Shown here in pieces: positions 1 to 6,827 of a stretch of 7,068 nucleotides of DNA. Positions within the stretch are counted from its first letter, which is position 1, and each line of letters starts with the position of its first letter. Source of the stretch: JBKPCD01 sp046727175. Lineage in GTDB: Bacteria; Acidobacteriota; Vicinamibacteria; Vicinamibacterales; 2-12-FULL-66-21. The notes beneath the pieces were generated by a model, which saw nothing but the letters and a program-made list of their open reading frames with translations, did not search any database and was not told the DNA's origin. Where the stretch lies: positions 1 to 7,068 of the forward strand of contig JBKPCD010000280.1 of assembly GCA_046727175.1 (NCBI GenBank). Reading direction: 5' to 3'. The translations under genes and the position numbers were made by a program.

Positions 1-1
1 C

Positions 2-727
2 GCCTCGACACGCCACTCGCCGCAGTTCGATCACATCAACGCCGTGCAGTCGATCGGCGAGTCCAGCTACAAGGCTTTGGTCCTGCAGATCGGCAAGCGG
101 TGGTCGAGGAATTATCAGTTCGATCTGACGTACACGTTCGGAAAAGGTGAAGACAACGCGCCGCTGACCAGCACGTTGTCGGTGCAGGGCGATGACGCGC
201 GCTCGGATCCCACGAACCTCGATCGCGACAAGGGACCGAACATCCTCGACATGCGCCACAATTTCGCGGGCACGATCGTGGCGCGGTCGTCCTTCACCCG
301 CGGCAACCGCCTAGTCAACGCCATTCTGACCGACAACCAGGTCGGCGTGCTGATGCAGTTCAACAGCGGGCTGCCGGTCAATATTCGCGCGAACCGCGAT
401 CTGAATCTGGATGGCGTGATCCCGTCGGACCGGCCGTTGTTCATCGGCCGCAATTCGGTGTATCTGCCGGCGCGCTACAACGTGGATCTTCGATACTCGC
501 GGTTCGTGCCAATCTCCGGCAACCGACGCGTGGAGATCCTGGGCGAGTTCAAGAACATCTTCAACACCGACCAGGTCATGGGGGTGAATCAGACGTTTCC
601 CGTCGATGCGGCTGGCAATCCGACCGTGCCGCTCCCAACGAACGGCAGTCAGTTCAAGGACATGGGTCTCGTCACCGCCGGCTTCGAACAGCGAGAGTTT
701 CAACTCGGGTTCAAGTTCTATTTCTGA
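2..727 (+). CDS. TonB-dependent receptor, C-terminal beta-barrel fragment (5' end outside window)
   Basis: This is the end of an outer-membrane TonB-dependent receptor of the Oar/carboxypeptidase-regulatory-like type common in Acidobacteriota. The frame is open from the left edge (base 2, about 241 codons), so the GTG at 44 is internal and the plug domain lies outside the window. Visible hallmarks are alternating aromatic/polar beta strands, the phrase LDMRHNFAGTIV, the segment FNSGLPVNIRANRDLNLDG followed by SDRPLFIGRNS, the late strand pair YNVDLRYSRFVPI and VEILGEFKNIFNTDQV, and a C-terminal phenylalanine (FKFYF) typical of Bam-inserted outer-membrane proteins. Such receptors take up large ligands using TonB energy. 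The ligand cannot be read from this fragment. The gene is followed by a 7-bp repeat array and then by a secreted deacetylase in the same direction. Family assignment is good; substrate is unknown. Confidence 0.85.
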   Translation, partial: ASTRHSPQFDHINAVQSIGESSYKALVLQIGKRWSRNYQFDLTYTFGKGEDNAPLTSTLSVQGDDARSDPTNLDRDKGPNILDMRHNFAGTIVARSSFTRGNRLVNAILTDNQVGVLMQFNSGLPVNIRANRDLNLDGVIPSDRPLFIGRNSVYLPARYNVDLRYSRFVPISGNRRVEILGEFKNIFNTDQVMGVNQTFPVDAAGNPTVPLPTNGSQFKDMGLVTAGFEQREFQLGFKFYF

Positions 728-740
728 GATGAGACAGACG

Positions 741-804
741 CTAGAAGCTAGAAGTTCGGACGATCGTGACACAATCGCTCTAGCTTCTGGATTCTGGCTT
801 CTGT
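741..804. repeat. Heptamer repeat array, 2 forward plus 4 inverted units
   Basis: Two adjacent copies of CTAGAAG (741-747, 748-754) are followed by a 22-base spacer (755-776) and then four units in the opposite sense at an exact 7-bp pitch: GCTCTAG (777), CTTCTGG (784), ATTCTGG (791) and CTTCTGT (798). The consensus of the second block, CTTCTRG, is the reverse complement of the first. Bases 741-752 can pair with 779-790, with eleven Watson-Crick pairs and one T-G pair around a 26-base loop. The array fills most of the gap between the receptor and the deacetylase gene. No T-tract follows the stem, so calling it a terminator would be weak. It resembles short tandemly repeated intergenic elements; I do not know a named family for it. 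Confidence 0.75.
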
Positions 805-820
805 GTTTGTCACCAACCCA

Positions 821-3568
821 ATGTCGCGATTTACGCGAACCGCGTTCTTCCTCCTTTTAACTGTAGTGCTTGGCACGGTCGTCGTTGTTCGCGTCCCTGC
901 GCAGCTGCGCCCGCAGCCAGTCGGCGAGCTGCCGGGTGAGCAGTCGCTGCAGCTGATGCTGCGCAAGCTCGCCTCGATCGGGACGTTCATGCAGACGACG
1001 GCTCATCCCGATGACGAGGACAACGCCTTGCTTGCGATGCTGAGCCACGGTCGGGGAATGCGCACGGTCCTCGTGACCGCGACGCGCGGCGACGGAGGCC
1101 AGAACGAGATCGGGCCCGAGCTGTTTCAGTCGCTTGGCGTGCTCAGAACCGAAGAGCTTCTCGCAGTTCACCGCTTCGATGGCGCGGAGCAGTATTTCAC
1201 GCGTGCGGTGGACTTCGGCTTCTCGTTCAGTGTCGAGGAGTCGATTCAGAAATGGGGGCACGACGAGATCGTCGGAGACTTTGTTCGGCACATCCGGAGC
1301 ATCAGACCGGACGTTCTCGCGGGTTTTCTCTGCGGTGGTGAAGGCGGTGGGCAGCACCATCAAGCTTCCGCACGGCTCACCGTTGAAGCGTTTCACGCTG
1401 CGGGCGATCCAACGAAGTATCCCGATCAAATCAAGGCGGGACTGCGACCATGGCAGGCGCAGCGGGTCTTCTGCACCGAGTTCTCGGGACCTGGTCGCCA
1501 GCTTGCACCTGCGCCGGACCTGGTGACGGTTGATGTCAGCGGCTTCGATGCCGTTCTCGGCCGAACCTTCAGCGAGCTGGGCCTCGAAGCGCGGTCGATG
1601 CACAAGTGTCAGGGCACGTCGCAGCTGTTGTCGCTTCCGGGCCAGACGTTCAATAGAAGCTACCGCCTGCGAGGTGAGGCAGGGGTCAGCGCGGGGTCAG
1701 ACGCGGGTCAGACCGGGGTCAAACAAGGGTCAGACCAGGGTCAAACTGGGGTCAAACATATGTCTGACCCCGGTCTGACCCCGTTCCCGCTGTTTCACGG
1801 CATCGACACGAGGCTCGAAGCGCTCACGAAATACGCCGGCACTACGCCTCCCGCTGCACTCACGTCGGCGGTTCACACAATCGCCTCGTCCGTCGCTGAC
1901 GCAACGAAGGCAGCCGGGAGCGGTTCACCGTCGAACTCGATCCCGTCGCTCGTCAGCGGCCTCGACGCCGTTCGCAGCCTCCGCGGAAAATTGTCCTCGC
2001 TCGGTTTGAACGACGATGCGCGGTACGAGATCGGTTTTCGCCTCGAGCAGAAAGAAGCAGAGTTTCAGCAGGCGCTCGTTCTTGCCAGCGGCACGCGCAT
2101 CGAGGCGCTTGCCGACGACGGTATCGTGATTCCCGGACAGCCATTGAAGCTCTCATTCGCCACCGGCAGCGCCGTGGACGGGGTCCGCGTGAACAGTGTG
2201 ACGATGGGCGGACTCGAATCGTCGCAGACAACATGCACTGGTACGGTCCCGCGAGGTGGCGCGTACACGTGTCAGGCATCTACGTCCGTTCCACGCGCAG
2301 CAAAGATCACCGGTCCGTACTGGACGCCGCGTCAGGACGCAGCCAGGTACGATTTCGATCCGGGCGTGCCGTTCGGCCTTCCGTTCGCGCCGTCGCCGTT
2401 CGCCGCGACGTTCCACATCACGATCGGCGGGGCGGACGTGACGGTCGATAGCGCGCTTCAATTTCGCTACGACGACGTGTTCGCCGGCGAGAAACGGATG
2501 GAGCTCTCGGTTGTTCCCGCCTTTTCGGTCCGGCTGACGCCCGACATCGTCGTTGTTCCCGCAGCCGCCGTGGGAGGCACCGCGGCGACCAACGGTGCTG
2601 CGGTAGACACGCCTAACCGCGACGTCCAGGTCGTGGTCACCAACCAGCACAAAGGCGCCGCCGACGGTGTGGTGAGTCTCGAGCTGCCGCAGGGATGGCA
2701 GGCCACTCCCGTCCGTGCGCCGGTGAAGTTTGCGCGCGAAGACGAAGCGGCAACCGTACGGTTCTCGATCGCGCCGGTCGCTCGCGTCGGGGTGGGCGAC
2801 TACCGCATGAAAGCTGTGGTGAGTGACAACGCCGGCGCGTACGACTCGGGGTACGAGGTCGTGGAGTATCCGCACATCCACCGTCGCCATGTGCCGCTCG
2901 CGGCGACGAGTCGCGTGAAGGTGATCGACGTTGCGGTGCCACGCGGTGTCCGCGTCGGGTACATCATGGGTGTTGGCGATCAGGTTCCACAGGCCCTCGC
3001 GCAGCTTGGCGCGCAGGTGGAGATGATCTCGCCGGACATGCTCGCTTCCGGCGATCTGTCGCGTTACAACGTGATCATGACGGGTGTGCGTGCGTACGAG
3101 CGGCGGCCAGATCTTCGTGCGAACAACTACCGGCTGCTGCAGTACGCAGAGCAGGGCGGCACGGTCCTGGTCCAGTACAACAAGTTCGAGTTCAACGACG
3201 CGCAGTACGGACCCTATCCGGCCCGGGTTTCGTCCAACCGGGTGACCGACGAGAATGCGCCGGTCGAGGTGCTCGTACCGGATCACCCGGTCTTCAACAC
3301 ACCGAACAAAATCGGTCCCGAGACGTGGGCCGACTGGGTGCAGGAACGTGGACTGTATTTCCTGGGCGATCGCGATCCGCGTTATGTCGATCTCGTTCGC
3401 ATGACGGATCCGTTCGAGTACAATCGCGGGCCGAAGACCGGCGCGCTGGTCGAAGCGACGATCGGGAAGGGCCGCTGGATCTACATCGGCCTCGGATTGT
3501 GGCGCCAGCTTCCCGCCGGCACGGTCGGCGCGTACCGCTTGATGGCGAACCTCCTGAGCCTTCGCTAG
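821..3568 (+). CDS. Secreted PIG-L/LmbE-family deacetylase with C-terminal amidotransferase-like domain
   Basis: Large exported hydrolase of the PIG-L family, zinc-dependent enzymes that de-N-acetylate amino sugars. Numbering from the GTG at 803 gives 921 residues; starting at the ATG at 821 (915 residues) is preferred because it puts the basic MSRFTRT directly before the hydrophobic signal core (about residues 14-30) with a VPA-Q cleavage site, and because the GTG lies inside the repeat array. Neither start has a clear Shine-Dalgarno. The deacetylase domain (about 55-270) has AHPDDE with H68, D70 and D71, then TRGDGGQNEIG (94-104), then HHQAS with H185/H186; these match the family's metal ligands and catalytic Asp. 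Residues 294-327 are encoded by an 11-bp repeat array. A helical stretch follows, then Ig-like beta segments (NEW3-like near 605-690), then a Rossmann/ThuA-like class I amidotransferase-type fold from about 705 to the end. The substrate is unknown. It is probably co-transcribed with the lyase 9 bp downstream. Confidence 0.87.
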   Translation: MSRFTRTAFFLLLTVVLGTVVVVRVPAQLRPQPVGELPGEQSLQLMLRKLASIGTFMQTTAHPDDEDNALLAMLSHGRGMRTVLVTATRGDGGQNEIGPELFQSLGVLRTEELLAVHRFDGAEQYFTRAVDFGFSFSVEESIQKWGHDEIVGDFVRHIRSIRPDVLAGFLCGGEGGGQHHQASARLTVEAFHAAGDPTKYPDQIKAGLRPWQAQRVFCTEFSGPGRQLAPAPDLVTVDVSGFDAVLGRTFSELGLEARSMHKCQGTSQLLSLPGQTFNRSYRLRGEAGVSAGSDAGQTGVKQGSDQGQTGVKHMSDPGLTPFPLFHGIDTRLEALTKYAGTTPPAALTSAVHTIASSVADATKAAGSGSPSNSIPSLVSGLDAVRSLRGKLSSLGLNDDARYEIGFRLEQKEAEFQQALVLASGTRIEALADDGIVIPGQPLKLSFATGSAVDGVRVNSVTMGGLESSQTTCTGTVPRGGAYTCQASTSVPRAAKITGPYWTPRQDAARYDFDPGVPFGLPFAPSPFAATFHITIGGADVTVDSALQFRYDDVFAGEKRMELSVVPAFSVRLTPDIVVVPAAAVGGTAATNGAAVDTPNRDVQVVVTNQHKGAADGVVSLELPQGWQATPVRAPVKFAREDEAATVRFSIAPVARVGVGDYRMKAVVSDNAGAYDSGYEVVEYPHIHRRHVPLAATSRVKVIDVAVPRGVRVGYIMGVGDQVPQALAQLGAQVEMISPDMLASGDLSRYNVIMTGVRAYERRPDLRANNYRLLQYAEQGGTVLVQYNKFEFNDAQYGPYPARVSSNRVTDENAPVEVLVPDHPVFNTPNKIGPETWADWVQERGLYFLGDRDPRYVDLVRMTDPFEYNRGPKTGALVEATIGKGRWIYIGLGLWRQLPAGTVGAYRLMANLLSLR
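1682..1782. repeat. Intragenic 11-bp GGGTCARAC array, 7 forward plus 2 inverted units
   Basis: Seven forward units with core GGGTCA start at 1683, 1694, 1705, 1716, 1727, 1738 and 1749, an exact 11-bp pitch. The first is decayed (TCAGCG), units 2, 3 and 5 read TCAGAC, and units 4, 6 and 7 read TCAAAC. Two inverted units GTCTGACCC follow at 1762 and 1773, also 11 bp apart. Bases 1738-1781 form a 44-base near-palindrome centred on CATATG, with 22-base arms, two A-C mismatches and one T-G pair. Because 11 is not divisible by 3, three units make one protein period: GSDAGQTGVKQ (298-308) then GSDQGQTGVKH (309-319). It lies in the deacetylase just before LFHGID. The unit resembles the GGGTCAGACCC palindromes scattered through some acidobacterial and proteobacterial genomes; that comparison is from memory. 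Confidence 0.9.
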
Positions 3569-3577
3569 CCGTCCCGC

Positions 3578-5032
3578 ATGGCATTCTCACCTGAGTACGT
3601 GAAATGCGTCCTCAACGAGAATTTCGAGGACGCCAAGGCGCAATTCCTCGCGCCGCTGATGGCGATCCACTACGCGCATCTCGTGATGCTGGCGGAGCAG
3701 GGCATCGTGGCGCGAACCGATGCGGGCACCATCCGCGACGCGCTCGACGCGATATCGCTCGAGGACGTGCGTCGCGTGACGTATGACGCCAGCTGCGAGG
3801 ATCTCTTCTTCTACGTCGATCGACTGATCGTACAGGCCTGCGGCGACGAGGCAGCGGGCCGGCTCCACACCGCCCGCTCGCGAAACGACATCGACATGAC
3901 GATGTATCGCATGCTGCAGCGGGAGCTGATCCTGGCAGTCCTCGAAGGGGCCGTTCGTCTAAGAAGCGTCCTGCTCGACGTCGCCGATCGACATCGCGAG
4001 CAGGTCTTCGCCGCGCACACGCACACGCAGCCGGCGCAGCCGACTACGATCGCCCACTACATGCTCGCTGTCGTCGAGCAGCTCGAACGGGACACCGTCC
4101 GTTTGCGCGCCAGTTACATCAGCACGAACCGCAATCCGCTGGGATCGTGCGCGATTACCGGGACGGGCTTTCGAATCGATCGTCGTCGCACGACCGAGCT
4201 GCTCGGGTTCGACGAGCCGACCGGGAACACCTACGGCAGCATTGCCACGGTGGACTATCTGCTCGAGAGCGTCTCCGCGGTCGCGGTCCTGCTCACTGGT
4301 CTGGGACGCGTCGTCCAGGATTTCCTGCTGTGGTGCACCGCGGAATTCGGGTACCTGCGGCTCGCGGATGGCTTCGTGCAGTGCAGCAGCATCATGCCGC
4401 AGAAGCGGAACCCCGTCGCGCTCGAGCACGCGCGCGCCATTGCCAGCAAGGCCGTTGGCCAGGCGGGTGCCGTGCTCCTCGCCGTCCACAACACCCCGTT
4501 CGGGGACATCGTCGACACCGAGGACGATCTCCAGCCGTTAGTGTTTTCGATGTTCAAGGATGCGGCACGCGCCGTTCGGCTCGTCGCCGCTGCCATGGGC
4601 AGCGCCGAGTTCGATTCGAAGCGGCTCGCGCAACGTTCCGGCGAGGGCTGGATCACGATGACGGAGCTCGCCGACACCCTGACGCGCGACGCGAGCGTGC
4701 CGTTCAAGACCAGTCACGCGATAGCCGCGCGATTCGCTGCAGAGTCGTCCCGTGATCCAGGCGTGCCGCCAACCGACATTCTGCGTCGCGTATCGGCACA
4801 GATGCTCGGACGGACGATCGATTATGATTCCGCGACCCTCGCGCGTATCCTCAGTCCCGATCATTTCATCCGCGTTCGGGAGACGTTCGGAGGTCCGGCT
4901 CCTGGCGAGACCGGGCGGGCAATCAACGCGTCGCGCCATTTGCTGGAATCGGATCGGGCGTGGTTCGATGGCACGGTCAGGAGGTTGCGAGAAGCGGAGC
5001 GGATGTTGCAGGAAGCCGCCGACGGTCTGTGA
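3578..5032 (+). CDS. argH: Argininosuccinate lyase-like enzyme (fumarase/aspartase superfamily)
   Basis: Full-length 484-residue lyase of the superfamily that eliminates fumarate from succinyl compounds; canonical ArgH splits argininosuccinate into arginine and fumarate in the cytosol. Alignable motifs in order are GRLHTARSRND (94-104), AHTHTQPAQPTT (146-157, catalytic His probably H149), NPLGSCAITGTGFRIDR (186-202) and the mobile-loop signature SSIMPQKRNP (270-279, catalytic Ser in S270-S271). The usual N-terminal LWGGRF is absent, and a TAG in the same frame at 3566, the stop of the upstream gene, rules out an extension. Compared with E. coli ArgH, the Arg in DSVSDRD is V225, and the Tyr, Gln and Lys of YNKDMQEDK fall at G309 (or F308), T314 and D317. 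It may therefore act on another substrate; the symbol marks family only. No clear Shine-Dalgarno is present and the gap to the deacetylase is 9 bp, so translational coupling is likely. It converges with bshC. Confidence 0.85.
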   Translation: MAFSPEYVKCVLNENFEDAKAQFLAPLMAIHYAHLVMLAEQGIVARTDAGTIRDALDAISLEDVRRVTYDASCEDLFFYVDRLIVQACGDEAAGRLHTARSRNDIDMTMYRMLQRELILAVLEGAVRLRSVLLDVADRHREQVFAAHTHTQPAQPTTIAHYMLAVVEQLERDTVRLRASYISTNRNPLGSCAITGTGFRIDRRRTTELLGFDEPTGNTYGSIATVDYLLESVSAVAVLLTGLGRVVQDFLLWCTAEFGYLRLADGFVQCSSIMPQKRNPVALEHARAIASKAVGQAGAVLLAVHNTPFGDIVDTEDDLQPLVFSMFKDAARAVRLVAAAMGSAEFDSKRLAQRSGEGWITMTELADTLTRDASVPFKTSHAIAARFAAESSRDPGVPPTDILRRVSAQMLGRTIDYDSATLARILSPDHFIRVRETFGGPAPGETGRAINASRHLLESDRAWFDGTVRRLREAERMLQEAADGL

Positions 5033-5050
5033 TCGGCGCTGGACTCAATG

Positions 5051-5100
5051 CTTTGGGCTTTGGGCCGGCCAAGAGCCGAGAGCACTGAGCCAAAAGCCGA
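5051..5100. repeat. Heptamer repeat array between convergent genes, 2 forward plus 4-5 inverted units
   Basis: CTTTGGG occurs twice in tandem (5051-5057, 5058-5064). It is followed at a 7-bp pitch by units of the opposite sense: CGGCCAA (5066), GAGCCGA (5073), GAGCACT (5080), GAGCCAA (5087) and AAGCCGA (5094), consensus RAGCCRA. Bases 5056-5065 pair with 5089-5098, nine pairs and one G-A mismatch. The array occupies most of the 73-bp gap between the convergent lyase and bshC stop codons, so it could act as a bidirectional terminator, but neither strand has a T-run after the stem. The unit sequence differs from the array at 741-804, while unit length and block order are the same. Confidence 0.7.
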
Positions 5101-5105
5101 TCCCG

Positions 5106-6827
5106 CTAAATCGTCATCACCCAGTGCTGCCCTAAATCGAGGGGCAGATCTTCCAACAGCCGATCGATCAGCACCGCGCCGTATTTGTCGAGGAAGTAAA
5201 CGACCGCCAGCGTGCGCTCCTGCGGCGCGCCGTTGGGAAAGACCTGCGATTGGGCGCGGCTGAACTGACGCCTGAGCGTCTCGTCCTTCCGCTTTGCCGC
5301 GTGAATCACCTTTGCGCGAAGCGCCTGAAGGTCGTGCTGCATCTTGCCCATCGTCGTCTTGGCGGCACCGGCCAGCGTCGGATCGAGCGCAGGCATGACA
5401 TCGGCCACGTGCGTCAGCGTGCGCTGCACGGCATCGTCCGCCTCCCGCAACGCATGCTCGACCGACTCCGGCAGCTGCGCCTCGAGCAGCCGATTGAGCG
5501 CTGATTCATCCTGCGGCCGCAGCGCCTCGAGCGGCAGCTCCTGCCGGCTGAGGAATCGTGCGGCCGCGGAATCGATCAGCGTGGCGCTCGCGCGCGGGTA
5601 CACCAGCGGCATGGGCACGCCGAACTCGCGGTACACCCCCCCAAGCTGCCCCAGATACGCGAGTTCGCTCGGTCCTGCGACGTAACAGATCGTCGGGAAC
5701 AGCGTGTCCTGCACGATGGGACGCAGCAGGACGTTCGGGCTGAATCGACCGGGGTTCCGTCGCGCCTCGGCCTCGAGCGAGTCGGCACTGTGCGTCGTCG
5801 TTCCAACCTGAAAGCCATCACCGTGACGGCGGATTGGCAGCCGCGCGCTATCGAGGCAGAAGAGCGACAGACTGTCGGGTTGCAGTTCCACTTGCGGAGC
5901 GTGACCGAGCGCCGTCAGCTTCTCGCCGGCCGTTCCGGCGAGCGACGCGGCAATGCCGGGCGAATGGAGCTCGCGCATGAAGACGTCGGTTGCGAGTGGC
6001 TTTGCTGCAGGATCAGAAGATTCGAAGACAATGAGGCCGTACGGACCGAGGAGTGATTCGAGCCAACAGGCGAATGCCTCCGCCATGCCGGCACCCTCGC
6101 GGTAGGCCTGGCGCAACGAATCGATCACGGATTCGGTGAATTCCGTGGGAGCCAGGGCGCTCGTGAGCTCCAAGATGCTCTGCTCGATGCGTGCGTCCAG
6201 CCTCAGCGCCGCTACCGGCATCTCGCCCGCGCGATCCGGGCGCGGGAGCGTGATCGTACGCGGCTGGTGGTTCGCATCGAGCACCGTACAGCTCGCGATC
6301 TCGTCCCAATCGTGATCCTCCGCATCGATCCAGAAGATCGCGACCACTTCCGTCGCGTGCTCACGCGCTGTGCGTCGCGCCAGCTGAACGGCGGTGACTG
6401 CCTTCAGCAGCGTGTACATCGGACCGCCGAAGGCGCCCGCCTGCTGGCCGGTGACGATGGCAACGGTACGGCGGTCGGCCAGCTGCGCCGCCGCCGCGCG
6501 GGCCTCGGGCGGTGCGTTGCGACGCGCCTGTTGCGCCGCAAGGACGGCGGCGATCTCTTGATGGTGACGCGGGTGCCGCTGGGTTCGCGCGATCGCGTCG
6601 CGCCAGGCGGCGGGAGCGGTGGGGTCGCCGGCGTACAGCGACTCCACCTTGCGGAAGTCGTATGCGTAGTCGCCTGCGAGTGGACGAATCCACGGGAAGC
6701 GACGCACGTCGACGCCGACGCGCCTGGCACCTTCCTCGAACACGACCGGTGCAGACGGCCTCGACGTCGCAGCCATCGTTGGCTCAGCTGACACTGCCTC
6801 GTACTCTCTCAGAGCCTTCCAAATCAT
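5106..6827 (-). CDS. bshC: Bacillithiol synthase BshC (cysteine-adding enzyme)
   Basis: BshC completes synthesis of the low-molecular-weight thiol bacillithiol by adding cysteine to glucosaminyl-malate (GlcN-Mal) in the cytosol. The 573-residue reading frame is close to the usual family length of about 540. Diagnostic segments are VDVRRFPWIRPLAGDY near the N-terminus, VTGQQAGAFGGPMYTLLK (125-142), FWIDAEDHDWDEI (165-177), a basic, heptad-like coiled-coil stretch at about 445-528, and the C-terminal FPNGAPQER (530-538) followed by LDKYG. The core is a Rossmann-like nucleotide-binding fold in the solved Bacillus homologue. The ATG at 6827 is the first available start after an in-frame TGA; the ATG at 6776 (residue 18) would give a length nearer the family and is a real alternative. 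Neither has a strong Shine-Dalgarno. No bshA or typical cytosolic bshB is present in the window. The gene converges on the lyase, so it is transcribed separately. Confidence 0.93.
   Translation of the reverse strand: MIWKALREYEAVSAEPTMAATSRPSAPVVFEEGARRVGVDVRRFPWIRPLAGDYAYDFRKVESLYAGDPTAPAAWRDAIARTQRHPRHHQEIAAVLAAQQARRNAPPEARAAAAQLADRRTVAIVTGQQAGAFGGPMYTLLKAVTAVQLARRTAREHATEVVAIFWIDAEDHDWDEIASCTVLDANHQPRTITLPRPDRAGEMPVAALRLDARIEQSILELTSALAPTEFTESVIDSLRQAYREGAGMAEAFACWLESLLGPYGLIVFESSDPAAKPLATDVFMRELHSPGIAASLAGTAGEKLTALGHAPQVELQPDSLSLFCLDSARLPIRRHGDGFQVGTTTHSADSLEAEARRNPGRFSPNVLLRPIVQDTLFPTICYVAGPSELAYLGQLGGVYREFGVPMPLVYPRASATLIDSAAARFLSRQELPLEALRPQDESALNRLLEAQLPESVEHALREADDAVQRTLTHVADVMPALDPTLAGAAKTTMGKMQHDLQALRAKVIHAAKRKDETLRRQFSRAQSQVFPNGAPQERTLAVVYFLDKYGAVLIDRLLEDLPLDLGQHWVMTI

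Noticed and set aside
803..820. GTG at 803 as the start of the deacetylase
   Set aside because: It lies in the last unit of the heptamer array, has no Shine-Dalgarno, and would put six extra residues before an already well-formed signal peptide beginning at the ATG at 821.
1682..1782. CRISPR-like reading of the regular repeats in the deacetylase gene
   Set aside because: Units are 11 bp at 11-bp pitch with no unique spacers, two units are inverted, and the tract is translated in frame.
2153..3286. Long minus-strand open frame of 377 codons inside the deacetylase gene
   Set aside because: It is rich in Arg, His and Val with no recognisable domain, and lies opposite a strongly supported gene; long antisense frames are expected in GC-rich coding DNA.
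821..3568. Assigning the PIG-L protein as BshB of the bacillithiol pathway
   Set aside because: BshB is a small cytosolic enzyme of about 230 residues; this protein is exported, over 900 residues long and has additional Ig-like and amidotransferase-like domains.
5056..5098. Classical rho-independent terminator between the lyase and bshC
   Set aside because: A stem can form, but the loop is long and neither strand has a T-run after it; the heptamer array explains the symmetry better.
6267..6791. Plus-strand open frame of 174 codons inside bshC
   Set aside because: It is antisense to the conserved BshC motifs, has Arg/Gly/Asp-rich composition and shows no family resemblance.
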